DNA of 64,000 bases from Blakeslea trispora (Eukaryota; Mucoromycota; Mucoromycetes; Mucorales; Choanephoraceae). A program made the translations under genes and the position numbers. The DNA lies in the NCBI GenBank assembly GCA_025331445.1, contig JAIWNE010000004.1:1-64000 (forward strand), written 5' to 3'. The notes beneath the pieces are model-generated. The model saw nothing but the letters and a program-made list of their open reading frames with translations, made no database searches and had not been told where the DNA came from. The first letter of the stretch is position 1. Every line of letters starts with the position of its first letter. Below, piece after piece: positions 32,731 to 45,059 of the stretch.

Positions 32731-35214
32731 AGAAACCTAACCTAGTTATGCACTTTGTTGAAGCAGATCTAATTTGTTTGGTATTGTTACTACCAAACTT
32801 TGAAGAAATAGCCTATTGACTCTATTTGGCGTTTGAAATTCAAAGACAGTTCTCCATAGCAACAGGGTATTCGTTTGTTGACATCCTCTTCCTCCCACTA
32901 TTCTACTTTAAGTTGTGGGCAAAAAAAAAAAGAGAGAGAAAATGAAAAGCATGTGACTTTGTCTATGCAACCTCAGATAAAAAGGACATGCGCATCAAAT
33001 AAATAAAACAAAAAGAAATAAAGGGCAAGTGGCGGCTTTAGCTGTAAATATGTCTATTTTGTACACATCAGTAAAGTAGGCACCCTATTCTTTTCAAGAT
33101 GAATCATTCTTTTCAAACGCTACGACCAATAGCTTGATTGTATTGATTGCATAAGCATTGTGACACTACCATACTCTATGAAAAAAAAAACTAACTCAGA
33201 ATCAACTTTCGCAATTTTAGCCAGCAATATTCTTCTTCTTCAAGCTTGTTTATTTCATGGCTATTGTAGCATTGAGCGAAATAGACACTCTTTATTGAAA
33301 TAAACTAACAAGATAAATCGCTTTTGTTTTATTGCTTTTTTGTTTTAAAGTTACAATATTGTGATACCTATTTGATAACAAATAAAAAATTTTTTTTACA
33401 GAGAAGAAAGTGACATAATTGCCTTTTTTGGCATGTTACCAATTTCTTTCAGGGTAGTGAACCAATCGTTAACTACTATTCAAGCGATAGACAAAGAAAG
33501 TTAACTTTTTTTATTATGGTAATTCCAGAACAATAAGCTTATGCTTATCGGGATCGGATGATGGGTTTCCGTTTGGACAAAGTAAAAAAAAGAGAAAGAA
33601 AAAAGAAGAGAGAAATCAAAGACAGTGTTGGGCTCAAAAGTTGATTAATCCACTAAGCTAATTTCATTGTTATCTCATTTTGCACGTTTACAATAGTACT
33701 TGCCAATATCGCCCTTTATTCTTACTGTTATAAAATGCCCTTGAAATATTGCAGCAATTGAACGTATATTAGAAACAAATCAGTTTTACTTTTTCTTTCC
33801 CTGTTTAAAAGAGAAATAGATGTTAAAAAAGAAATACATGAGGTTGTTAAAAAAAAAGAGAGTTGATTGAGTCTGCACATTCTGATGTTAGAAATAAGTT
33901 TGTCCTCCCCTCCTCCCCTGCATCGTTGTCTTACTTTGGCAAATAGGAGAGGGAAACTCATCTTGAGTGTATTGCTTTTTTGGAGGGAAATAAAGGAGAG
34001 TAATCGCACTAATTTACAGGTGATAATTACTTAATAAATTGAGTTTAATCAATTTAGCATTTTATAACAGGCTCTGTCATTCTGACTGAAAGTTTAAGTG
34101 AAGTCTGACATGTTACACGTGGGTCTTTTTTGTTGAGGGCATCCGTCGATCTCGACCCATCTTCCCTTTCGTAAGTTGGGTTCTGTTACACTTGAGCCTA
34201 GGTTTAGTTTTCACACCCAAAAAAAAAAAAGATAAAATGGGATTTTTCGTTTTTTTCCTTCTTTTTCTTTCTTTACGTTATTATTATCCCTTATTCTCTT
34301 TTCTTTCAAAAAAAAAAGAATATAAAAAAGAAAAAAGTCATTTCTTTTATGTATATATTCCATATCAATTAAATAATAATACGCCATTATGTACAAACAA
34401 ACAATACTACAGTGTAATTCAAATCAAACTTCCAGTGACAACAAAATTTGTTACTTTTGCGGCTCAACAAAACATGCCTCTTCAGACTGCCCAATGTATG
34501 CATAATCAAACGCATTCCTTACCACTATGATTCCTCTTCTATGTCAATCTGTATGTTTCCTTATTCTCGTCGTCATTCATACATCTGTATATACACATAC
34601 TCTACATATTATGCTTTTTTTTTAATAACTATAATAAAAAAAACAACGTTTAACGAACTATTTTATCTCAATATTGGTCTATTTAATACAATAGAAAAAG
34701 CAAATGGACTATGATAGTCTTCAGTTGACGCATAGGCATTGCTCTACAGAGAGTAACCTGAACAGTTGGATGATGGTTGACAGATGAATAACACCTTTAC
34801 CGTAAAGTATTTCATTGTGTTTGTCTTGTTCAACTTTTGGAATTATTCTAGAATATCGTCATTTGCACTCAAATAAGAGCCTTTGAGATAGGAAACAAAA
34901 TTTATTCTTATTGCTTGTGTGAAGAGAAAGGAAGGGGGGTTTTTTCTTTGTGATTGTTTGTATGCTACCTTGCATGTACATCAAATCAATCATGGTACAA
35001 TGAAAGAACAGGGTTTACTCAAAACATTTTCGAGTTTTGGCTTGTTTTGCTGTTAGTTTATACAGATAAAGTAATTCTGATCAAAGGCTTGAGAAAATAT
35101 TGTTGAGATAAACATGTCTCTTTCTATCATGCATCTACATTGTTTTCCAAAAGTGTTAGAGTGCTTTTAGTCTTGGTTATGCGCATAACGTTTATTGATT
35201 TTTAGACTGCATTG

Positions 35215-35620
35215 ACTTCTCTTAAAGACCCTTGCTAACTATAAAGAAATTGACCAGAGATGGAAAGAAAATGAGATGATAACAAGAAGAAAGAGAGAAA
35301 AGAAACGGCTAAATTGATAGTAGAGACTCTTGTTAATACCATACTGAATGATGTGTATCAAAGTATGAATGCAACCTTCAAACAACTGGAACCAGATAAG
35401 GAATACTCACTTTCACATGTACAATATGGAAGAATTGAAGCCAATGAAAATTAAGACTACTCGATCAAGAAATTGTTTCAGATCACCTCTTCAATCCCGG
35501 TAAAGATAAATTAACCGCCTTATTCACTACACTTTGCTTTACGGCTCTCGTCACTCGTACTCCCCTCCCCCCCCCTCAACTCTCATGTGCATACACCCAT
35601 ACACACTGCAACACATGAAA
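35215..35620 (+). pseudogene. Possible decayed protein-coding remnant
   Basis: Three open segments follow each other in different frames. The first (35215-35317) reads ANYKEIDQRWKENEMI. The second (to 35454) reads TLVNTILNDVYQSMNATFKQ and YSLSHVQYGRIEANEN. The third (from 35448) reads LLDQEIVSDHLFNPGKDKLT. Composition is protein-like rather than low complexity, and the ends overlap as expected if small indels broke one frame. No start, splice signals or family were recognised, and open stretches of this size do arise by chance in AT-rich DNA. Confidence 0.28.
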
Positions 35621-36501
35621 TAAATGCCAAAAAAATTCAGACAATCATGTAATTGAACAATGTCTATTTTGATTTTCAATATATATAGCAAAAGGTTAAA
35701 TTGAATATGAAAGCATCAATCTATGTATACCTTTTCATATAGTGGTCGCTCCATTTCAGAGTTTGTTTGATATAAGAGTATATAACATGAAAGTAGCAAT
35801 CCCTTTGACTTGTATCGCTTTAAATGCTAACATGGTGTTCAGTTTAAGAATATACAATAGAAGAATAGCATTTCGCAAGAATATGAACACTCTCAAGTAA
35901 AGCAACTGTTGTATACTAAAGGATTATATAGAAAACAGGAAATAGCTACTGAGTAGGTGAACAGAAGCCACTTTTGGGAAGCAATTAGTGTAATTCATTT
36001 TAACAATAAACTCAATTGTCAATTGCGTTTCCTTTCTCTCTTTACACTCTTGTCTCGCTCAATCCTGTCTACTGTTTTCGACATTATATCGCATAGAAAA
36101 TTTTTAGCTCTCTGTTTCTTTGCTGCGAGTCAGTTTAAAGTTTGATCTGAATTGTTATGATAAATGAGCCGTTACGAAAAATGTTACTTGAGACAATAAG
36201 TATAAACCATTAAAAAAAAAGAAGGGGGATGTTTGCTATTTTGCTCTTTTTGACAGATCTATTGTGACCAAAAAGACGAATCATATCAAGAGACTGAGGT
36301 CTTTATTTTTGAGAATGTCCCTAAATTAGTTTTCATGAGAAGAGGCTTTGGCTCATAATAACCTCCAATTGATGATACACTTATACACACACACGCACAA
36401 GGTTCCAAACTCAGTTCTCAGACAATCATTCTCAGTACTCTTTTTTTTGATTTTTTTTCCAAAAGAAAAAAAGAACTGCTATGCTTATTGACTAAACAAG
36501 C

Positions 36502-39335
36502 ATGGACTCACAGCAGCACCAACGGCGACCTTCTACATCCTTGTTTAAATATGTTCGCACAAACAAAGTCAAGCGAGACGTGATAATACTTAGCAGCGAT
36601 GAAGAAGACAGCTCTATGCTTTCCCCTTCTACTGTGAATCTATCCACTCAAAAGATAGAAGGAAGCCAATCAGATCCCATCGCACTGGACGATTCTGATG
36701 AAGAAGTGTTAACCATGTTAGAAAACGATTTCTGCCCTTTGATTGATCCAGAACACAGCGAAAATCTCTTGTCTGCAATGATGGACGAGCTTGATCTACC
36801 TGTTTCGACCATGATTGATCAGGAACAGGTATCTTCTGATGATGATTTTGCTGAGGGTGTCATGTCGGATATAGACGAACACGATCCTATCTTCCAGACA
36901 CACCTTGAGGTAGAAAATAGATCATTACAACCGATTGATTTTGAACAAGGCATTAAGCGATTAGAACCTATGGTCAGTAGATCCCCTCCCCTTCCTTCAT
37001 TCACTTGTTTTACAAGACACGCGTCTCATACAAACTTATTCTTTTTTTTAACGATCAGGATATACAATACACCAGTGAAAAGAAGGCAAAACTTGAAGAA
37101 AAAGAACCAACATCATTGCCACCTAATACGGTTCATACATTCATTCCATCCGGAATGCACCCACTGGAGTTACTTCGACTAATGGATGTCTATTTACATT
37201 CCGTTGCTGATCCCTTCGACAGCTTTTCTTCTCCAAACATCTCTCCCTCTACTTCCAACTCCTCCTCTCCTTCCAGATACCCAGTCAATGAACCTCGCTC
37301 TTCTCGAAGAAATGTGCGACATCATGAGCATACACCTAATTTATATAACCCAGTTCATCTTTCATTTTCTTCACTGGAAAAGAATTACCCTTATGTACCC
37401 AACCAAGTCTGGTATCATTCGACTTGGGAAGATTGGGCTCAATTAGACGTAGGCGATGTACTCCATTGTCCATTTACAGCACAGGAGATACAGGTATTGT
37501 CATATCATATGAAGAAGTACTCAAAGAGATCTTCTGTATCCAGCCGAGAAAACTTGAGTTTCTGGGATTATACTGCCACGATGTTACCGGGGAGAACGCC
37601 TAATGATTGTAGATGGTTTTGGGCGGATTATAGAGAGCAAGTTCATAATAAACTATTTAGTAGAGTCGTTGTTATACGACGTCGAAAAGGTAAGAAAGAA
37701 AAGAAAGAAAAAGAAGATCAACTTGTTCATATGATCATTAGACCCCTTAAAGGATTGTTCAAGGCATCAATTGTTGATCAAAAGACGCCAGATAGGTGGT
37801 TGTTATAGAAACACTTTAAAGAAGATTCACTGGTCAAACATGTCAAAGGAAGATACAATTAGTGGCGGAAGTGGTGATGCAATTAGCTTGACGATCTTTA
37901 GCAATCCTATGCGAGGGTAAGTACAGACAGTACAATTTGTTTTTTTTTTACCTCTGCATTGATTGACGATAAAGAGTTGATTCAGAGTGAAGATAGTGGC
38001 TGGATCTCTTTGTGATGAAAATATACAGTACAATATGCCTGGTAATCTTCGACTATGGGATTCGGATACAAAGACATGTATTTCCATGAATGGGCATCAG
38101 ACACGCACTAATCACACTGGACAAGGTAAGCAATTGATTGCAGCCTAATGAGTCAAGTCATTTATATCTTTTGTAGAGATTTGGAGAACAGTGACTGACG
38201 TCAAGATGTCAAAAGACGAGACATTGATTTTTTCGTCCTCTCATGACGGTAGTGCTAATATCTGGCGATCCAAGACTGGCAAACTAGTCTCTACTCTAAG
38301 TATGCATGATTGTAGGATGAATCGATATATATATATACTTATGTTTCAATGGACATATAGGATATCATTGTAAACCTATCAATCAATTGGCTGTCAATTA
38401 TGCTGCTACAGATCAAAATGTATTAGCCACTTGCTCAAATGACGGTACAGCCACTGTTTGGACCATTGGGCTGAACGGCAAGACAGGTTCAGGAGTTATT
38501 TGTGAACTAGATACCGATTTCTACTCAGATCCTCATATTGACTGTATTGAGTTTGGACAACAGGCATCGGATAGTCTGCTATTCCTGGGAATCAACAACA
38601 AAGACATAGATCATCCTGGTTATGTAAGTGATGGAATGTTTGATTCTAGTTTACGGGTTTACTGATATGCTAATATAGGTAGAGGCTTATGATACAGCCA
38701 CCGGTGCACCTCGAGTCCGTTTTGACTCCATGATGGGCTCTGTCTCTACCTTGGCTATTTCGAGATCAGGAAGGTTTGTTGCGAGTGGTAATTATAATCG
38801 ATTCGACAACATGTCAGGGGATGGGTTCATACATCTTCACGACATCCGAGAATCAAGTACAGTCAAAAAGTTCTATTCAGGTCATCCAGATGTCAATGTT
38901 GTTGCTATCAGTCCATGCGAGCGATATGTGGCATCTGGTAATGCTGATAAAGAAAAGAGCGAAGTCGTCATATTTGACATTAGAAATCCAAAGCGATCCT
39001 TACATACATTAAGTCATGACCGTAAGTAAAACGAGTCCTGTTGTTTGTTTCAGCTTATTGATCTAGCTTTAGAAACCAAGATAGATCAGTCCTTTATTGC
39101 ACCCGACTCAAGTATTGGGATTGGTGGTCTCTATTGGATGTCAGATAGTCGTACAGTCATTACAGGTGGTGGAGACTCTTTTGTCAAAGTGTGGAGTATT
39201 GAAGGTGTTACACGTCTTTTGAAGAGTTATCCTACATCCAACTGTGTTACCAGTTTGGCTGTGAACGAAGAGACAATGACAATAGCTGCTGGTGTAGCTG
39301 GTGCACAAGGTGTAGTTCATGTTTGGCAACCATAG
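36502..39335 (+). CDS. SIM- and Myb/SANT-containing WD40 protein (one gene; could be two)
   Basis: Exons 36502-36972, 37059-37689, 37796-37916, 37986-38125, 38177-38299, 38361-38623, 38679-39021 and 39067-39335 give 786 residues. The N-terminus has two SUMO-interaction-like motifs (DVIILSSDEEDS, DPIALDDSDEE). A Myb/SANT-like helical domain follows (CPFTAQEIQVLSYHMKKY, SFWDYTATMLPGRTPNDC, RWFWADYRE), then a WD40 propeller (HDGSANIW, SNDGTATVW, IHLHDIR, VVIFDIR, DSFVKVW, GVVHVW). Without the intron at 37690-37795 the SANT frame stops at 37808 and a WD40 frame could start at 37840, only 31 bp later; a GTAAGA donor and a TAG acceptor join them in exact phase. A single nuclear, chromatin-linked protein is my preferred reading. 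I do not recognise a named orthologue. Confidence 0.78.
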
Positions 39336-39526
39336 TGTTATGATACCCCTCTTCCCCCTTTTTATTCTTTCACTTTTTCTCTGTCATTCCTCTCTTATTC
39401 CTCTTTTTTTTTACAGAATAAAATGAATCCCCCTTTCCCTCTGTCTTCTTGTTGTTTTCTCCTTGCATAATCCAAATTGAGAAAGATCAATTGATTTAAT
39501 TTTTTTCCCCTCCCTTTATAAGAATA

Positions 39527-40362
39527 ATGGAAGAAGAGATATTACAAAAGATATACAAGCTTACGAATGAGCTAACTTCACAGCAACAGAGTAACCAAGA
39601 GCTGGCTCTCTCACTCAGTAGCCAACTATCCGAACTTAAAGTAAGTCAAGTCTATCTTGGCTTCTAAACTTTTCTTAAATATTGTTATTTAAAGCATAAA
39701 GCAGATGCAAAGACTTTAGATGAAGGTAAGAAAAGTTCTTGTAGGCATGCCTAGAGCAACAACTCAGTCATTGCCTAGATGTGTCATCTGTTGAACAATT
39801 GTTATCAAAGGATCGTGACGAACAGATGGAACAGTTAAAATCTCGACTAGAAGACTCAAAGGCCTCACAAAAAGCTATTATGGAAACCAATTTGACACTA
39901 GAAAAAGAGATCTTGGACTTGCAAGCACTAGTCAAAGACTATGAGACTAGCCTTGAAACAGTCACTTCCAAGTTACGATGGCATGCGGTAATGACCAGTT
40001 CCGTTGTATGTCTGTCTGTCTACTGACGTTTGCTATGATAGAATACATTGACTGAAGGACAAATTCGAATGAAAAGAGAATATGAAGCGTTGTTGAATGC
40101 CGAAAAGGGCACGACAGCAGCCCTGTTTATAGAGAATACGGTACTTCAGACACAGTTGAGACAGTTGTCAAAGTCATTACGCACAGTCTACGAAAATGAA
40201 GCAGTCAATGAGTCTCAAGATCAAGAAATAGCTCGGCTCAGAGAAGAAAATCATACGTTACTCGAAATGCTTCAAATGGCTCAATTACCATATCAAGCAA
40301 CATCGGTGGAACAATCCTCGCCTGTTCTTCAAGCATCACCTCCAGATGCATTCAAGCAATAA
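39527..40362 (+). CDS. Coiled-coil protein, unknown
   Basis: Exons 39527-39640, 39745-39987 and 40042-40362 give 225 residues, almost all predicted coiled coil with Leu/Ile heptads and many Gln/Glu (LTNELTSQQQSNQELALSLS; LEDSKASQKAIMETNLTLEK; LRQLSKSLRTVYENEAV; IARLREENHTLLEMLQ), with a short Pro/Ser tail. I do not recognise the family; similar proteins tether organelles or join the cytoskeleton. It lies 190 bp after the SANT-WD40 gene and 590 bp before DDB1, same strand. Oddity: the first intron contains a coding-like 31-nt stretch (39695-39725) that can also be spliced in phase if a 29-nt intron (39726-39754) exists. Confidence 0.7.
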
Positions 40363-40953
40363 ATCAGTGTTTTAAAATGGAGTGCATGCCTGAAGAATCA
40401 AGCTTAGAAACTATTATTAAAGTAAATCAAGATACCTTCACTCTATCAACTCATGAGTTTGCTGTTCAATTCTCTTCCTTGTAAGCAGGTTGTCTCTAGA
40501 GCAATTTGAAATTTTCAAACTTTATATCAGTAAATCAAAAGGTGTGAAATTTGAAGTAGAAAATAATCTTATGGTTGCCTTTGTATTGTTGATAAATGCT
40601 ATTTTTTTCCTTTTACTACATTTATAATCAATCTCACCTTTTCTGTAACTGTAAAATTGGCTACAGATCTTCAACTTTTAAAAACTCTGGTCCAAGTTTA
40701 GTTGTTTCTAAAATCCTCTCTTTTGTCTTTCTCGAGTGTTACTACTCTGATGCTCATGTTTCATAAAAATGTCTATCTTTTGTATAATAGTTCTTTAAGG
40801 CTCATATGCAAGGAAACAATCGATCCTACTAAAGTGTCTGTCTAAAGTCAATTTCCAATAAACCGAAGTCCGCAAAGAAATCACGCAAAAATAAAATAAA
40901 AAAAAAATCCGCAAAGTTGAAAGCAAAATCCTTTTCTTTTCTTTACTTTGACT
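40363..40953. other. Intergenic region before DDB1
   Basis: About 590 bp holding the 3' end of the coiled-coil gene and the DDB1 promoter. AT-rich; a minus-strand frame at 40795-41004 overlaps DDB1 exon 1 and is a shadow. No other element seen. Confidence 0.5.
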
Positions 40954-43900
40954 ATGACTTATCACAAATATGTGGTGACAGCGCAAAAGCCAACTTCGAC
41001 ACAACTTTCAGTCAAAGGCTCCTTTATATCACCTTATGAGACAAACCTTATATTAGGGTAAACCCCCCTCCCTCTTCTCTCTTTTTGCTTCCTACTGTCC
41101 TTTTTTTTAGATCTTGTTGATCAGTTTTTTTTTATGCTTGTCTAGGAAAGGAACGCGTATCGAGGTGTACACCTTAACGCCCGATGGATTAAAACCCACG
41201 ATAGAATTCAGCGTGTATGGAACTATCATCGCCCTGAAGCTATATAAATCCAAAGTAAAAAAAAAGAGAGATGATAGTTTAAAAGGAAAGGAGAGAGAGA
41301 GAGTCCTAATAAGCTTTTTTTTTTCTATTTAAGGAGAAAGAAAAAGCTTCTTTATTTCTGTTGACTTCTAGACACAAATACTGTACTCTTTCTTATGATA
41401 TTTCCCAACAACAGATAGTGACAGAGTCTTCAGGCGAAATTGGGTTTCCTGGCCAACCGCGTAAAGAGACAGTTAGTTCAACACTTGTTGTAGATAGTTC
41501 TTGTAGATATTTTGCGACTTCACTCTTTGAATCCACAGTAACTATCATCATTCCGGACATTTTCAAATCAAAAGATTATATTCCCACATCCCAGCCTCTG
41601 CGTAAAATATCATTAAGAACAAAAGATGGGAAACGACGCCAACAACAAGATTATACTGTACAGAAGCCACCTGATTATATGAATATCAGGCAAGTTCTTT
41701 CTTTTATATATGTATGCATAGATGGTCATTCTCATCTGCCCTTTTTTTTGTCATTGATTCTAGTCTTCCGGATAAACACATTGTATCATTGGCATTTTCA
41801 AGTGATGAATCGTCAGACACTACTCTATTAATACTCTACGATGATCCATTAGGGCGACGCTATCTTCAGCAATTTATGCTAGATACCAAGAATAGACAGC
41901 TAGTTCCTGGAGATATTTTGATGGATCACTTCGAATCAGACGCCAATCTACTGATACCATTGCCTACTCTACTTGGAGGTGTCGTGTTAATTGCTGGAAA
42001 ATTCATTCGATACTTTAGATCGCATCAACCTCCTATTGCTATCGGTATTCGACCTTCTACTATCACCAGGTAAAAAGATTATGTTTGACAATATACTTGC
42101 AACTGGATCTTAACTGAATCTCTTGGGAATAGCTTCTCCATGATGAATGAACAAGGATCGCGTATTCTACTGGGCGATGCAGAAGGTCTGCTGTATTTAC
42201 TCAATTTACATATAGTAAAAGACAGAGTAGATTCTTTATCAACAATAGCACTTGGGGAGGTAACGTATAACATCATGTTGTATATAGGGTTCAGACTTAC
42301 AAAGGATAAATATGTCAGATATCTGCGCCTTCATGCTTGACCTATCTGGGTAACGATGTTGTCTTTGTTGGCTCGACTGTAGCAGATTCACAAATCATTC
42401 ATGTCAGACGTACAGACACATCAGAGACAGGCGACATATTAAACGTGATCGATGAGCTGCCTAATCTAGGGCCCATTACTGATTTCTGTGTAGCTGATTT
42501 GGATAAGCAAGGACAGACGCAGCTCATTACTTGCTCTGGTATAGGCAAAGACAGTTCGCTTCGGATCATTCGAAATGGTGTTGGACTAAATGAACTAGCA
42601 GCCATTCAAATTAGTGGAGTTAAAGGTGTTTGGGCTCTACGTCCTTCTTTTCAAGAAACCTTTGACGATATGCTTGTTCTCTCTTTTGTCGATCAGACAC
42701 GTTTGTTGGCATTGAGAGGCAATGGAATGACACAGTTAGAATCGCATTCAGCCATTGATCTTCATGCTAGAACTTTGACAGCCAGCAATGTGATGAACGA
42801 CATGTTGATACAAGTGACAGATAAAAGCATTCGATTGATGTCTTCCCATAGCCATGGACAGTTGATCGACCAGTGGATTCCTGAAGATCCAAGCACACGG
42901 ATTACTGTGGCCAGCGTCAACCCTACTCAATGTGTGATTTCCATTGGATTTGGTAAATTGTTAGCCTTTGAATTAAGTCAACGGGGACTACGCTTGATAG
43001 GGTAAAGAAAAAAAGAGAGGGAGGGAGGGAAGAGAAGGTGTTTGAATTCGAATGGGAAACTGATGGAGTGTTCTATGGTTTAGCTCAACTGAATTAGAGA
43101 ATGAAGTATCATGTATTGATATCAGCCCTATTGATGCTGAATATTCGCATCAATCTAATGTTGTTGCTGTTGGTACATGGACGAATGTGGGTGTGTGCTT
43201 ATTAACTCTGCCTGATCTTAAATTTATTGCCGAAGAGAAACTGGCTGGTACAATCATGCCTCGTTCTTTACTGATGGCCAAGTTTGAAAACATCTGCTAC
43301 TTGTTGGTTGCTTTAGGTGATGGCCAATTTTACAACTTCAAACTGGATGCACGGGAAGGAAGGCTGTTTGACAAAAAGCGTTCCTTTTTGGGCAAATTAC
43401 CCATTCAACTGGCTCGATTTACTTCCAATGGCACAACACACGTCTTTGCTGCTTCAGATAAGCCCAGTGTTATCCATAGTAGAAACAAAAAGTTGATCTA
43501 CTCAAGTGTTAATCTGAAAGAAGTACGCTATGTTTCTTCTTTCAATAGTCTCTCTTTCCCTGATGCAGTGGCACTGGCAACGAAGGACGGATTGATCATT
43601 GGTCAGATGGAGGAAATTCAAAAGCTACATATCACCAAGATTCCTACACAAGATACACCTAGAAGAATTGCCTACCAAGAGACATCTCGCACTTTTGGTC
43701 TTGCGACTGAGCGAGTGGTTTCAGAGCCTTATACACTCAATACCACCACAGGCGGATTTGAGATTTTGGATGACCAATCTTTTACTGGTACGCCATGCTA
43801 TTCTATGGAATGATAGCGATAAGCTAACGAAGCATTCCAAAACTGTTATAGTGCTTGATCGAGTTTATTTCCAACAGTTTGAGAGACCTACAGCAGCCAC

Positions 43901-45059
43901 CTCAATTACATTTGAGAACGATCACAATGAATATTATGTATTGGCTACTGGTAAAGAGACAGATGAATATGAGAATAATAGTATAGGTAGAATTTGTATA
44001 TTTCAAGTTACCTTTGAGCGCAAGTTGAAGCTGGTTTATCAACTCAAGACAGAAGGCATGGTGGATTCTGTACGCTCATTTAACGGCAGATTGATTGCAA
44101 GCATTCATGGCATGGTATATATCTCTAAAGAAAGAGATGAAAGAATGGTTTTTTAATTATCAATATCTTAGTTGCATGTGTTTAAATGGGAATCAAACTT
44201 TGGCAAAAACAGCTTAAATTCAAGCTGTTCAAAGAGACTGCCTTCCATTGCTGAATCTATTTCAACGCATAACGAACTGATCATTGTAGGCGACTTGGCT
44301 TATTCGGCTGTTGTCTTTAGCTATAATGCCAAAGCCGATACTTTGACCGAGGTAGCAGCTCATGAGAAATTAAAGGAAATTGTTGCCATTGAAGCCTCGG
44401 ATGATAATCTCTATGTTGCCGCGGAAAGAGAAGGCCATCTGTTTGTTGTCGAAAGATGTCAAGATGAAAGTGATGAGCCTGTTTTAGAAACAGTGAGTGT
44501 CTGGCATTTAGGTGATTCTGTGCGACGATTTAGATATGGTAACCAGCTTGTTTAGGATAAGAGATATTTTAACAAGACGGATTGATTGAAACAATTTTTT
44601 TCCAATTAGGTTCCTTAAGTATGAATCATGGTGATCTTGACAAGAATCCTGAAGCACCCACGCTGATATTTGCTACTGCCAATGGTTCTATTGGACTAAT
44701 TGCTGATCTTTCTGCTGAAAGATTTAAGCTTTTAGATCAGATGCAATACAATATGAGCCATACAATCAAGAGCATTGGTGGCCTTAGTCATATGGAGTAA
44801 GTGAAACATGAAGTTGTATACATGAAAACAACAGTTGCTTATTCATTGGTCAATGATTAGTTGGAGAAGTGTATCGATTATGAATAGAAAAGATGATGCA
44901 GTTAATTTTATTGATGGCGATCTGATCGAAAGCTTTCTGGACTTGACGCCACAACAGATGCAGAACGTGGTGGATGGTGTTGGTGGTGGCCGAAAGCTGG
45001 ATAAATCGGTAGAAGACATATGTAAAGTTGTAGAGGAATTGATGAGCCTTCATCCATAA
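40954..45059 (+). CDS. DDB1: DNA damage-binding protein 1 (CUL4 E3 ligase adaptor)
   Basis: Eleven exons (40954-41057, 41146-41254, 41334-41689, 41764-42069, 42133-42259, 42319-43001, 43084-43787, 43852-44114, 44172-44538, 44610-44796, 44861-45059) give 1134 residues, against 1140 in human. The N-terminus (YHKYVVTAQKPTS) matches DDB1's YNYVVTAQKPT opening. Later blocks include LTYLGNDVVFVGSTVADSQ, VDSVRSFNGRLIASIHG and the diagnostic C-terminus FIDGDLIESFLDL ending in VVEELMSLHP. DDB1 is a triple beta-propeller that bridges CUL4-RBX1 to WD40 substrate receptors in DNA repair, replication control and, in fission yeast through its relative Rik1, heterochromatin. It is nuclear and cytosolic. Oddity: the third intron (41690-41763) uses a GC donor (CAG|GCAAGT); no GT gives the right phase. 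Very high confidence in identity. Confidence 0.97.

Larger units (their letters stand above)
32383..36501. other. Gene desert, possible decayed gene inside
   Basis: About 4.1 kb between divergent genes. Open frames at 33728-34009, 34192-34530 and 34448-34714 are low-complexity (Lys/Phe/Tyr from A and T runs) and rejected. It holds a 15-nt tandem repeat at 32689-32730 and a possible gene remnant at 35215-35620, both listed separately. Confidence 0.5.

Noticed and set aside
34192..34714. Two overlapping open frames rich in Lys, Phe and Tyr
   Set aside because: They arise from alternating A and T runs; low complexity and no codon regularity.
42399..42605. Minus-strand frames opposite DDB1
   Set aside because: Shadows of a long, well-supported coding exon.
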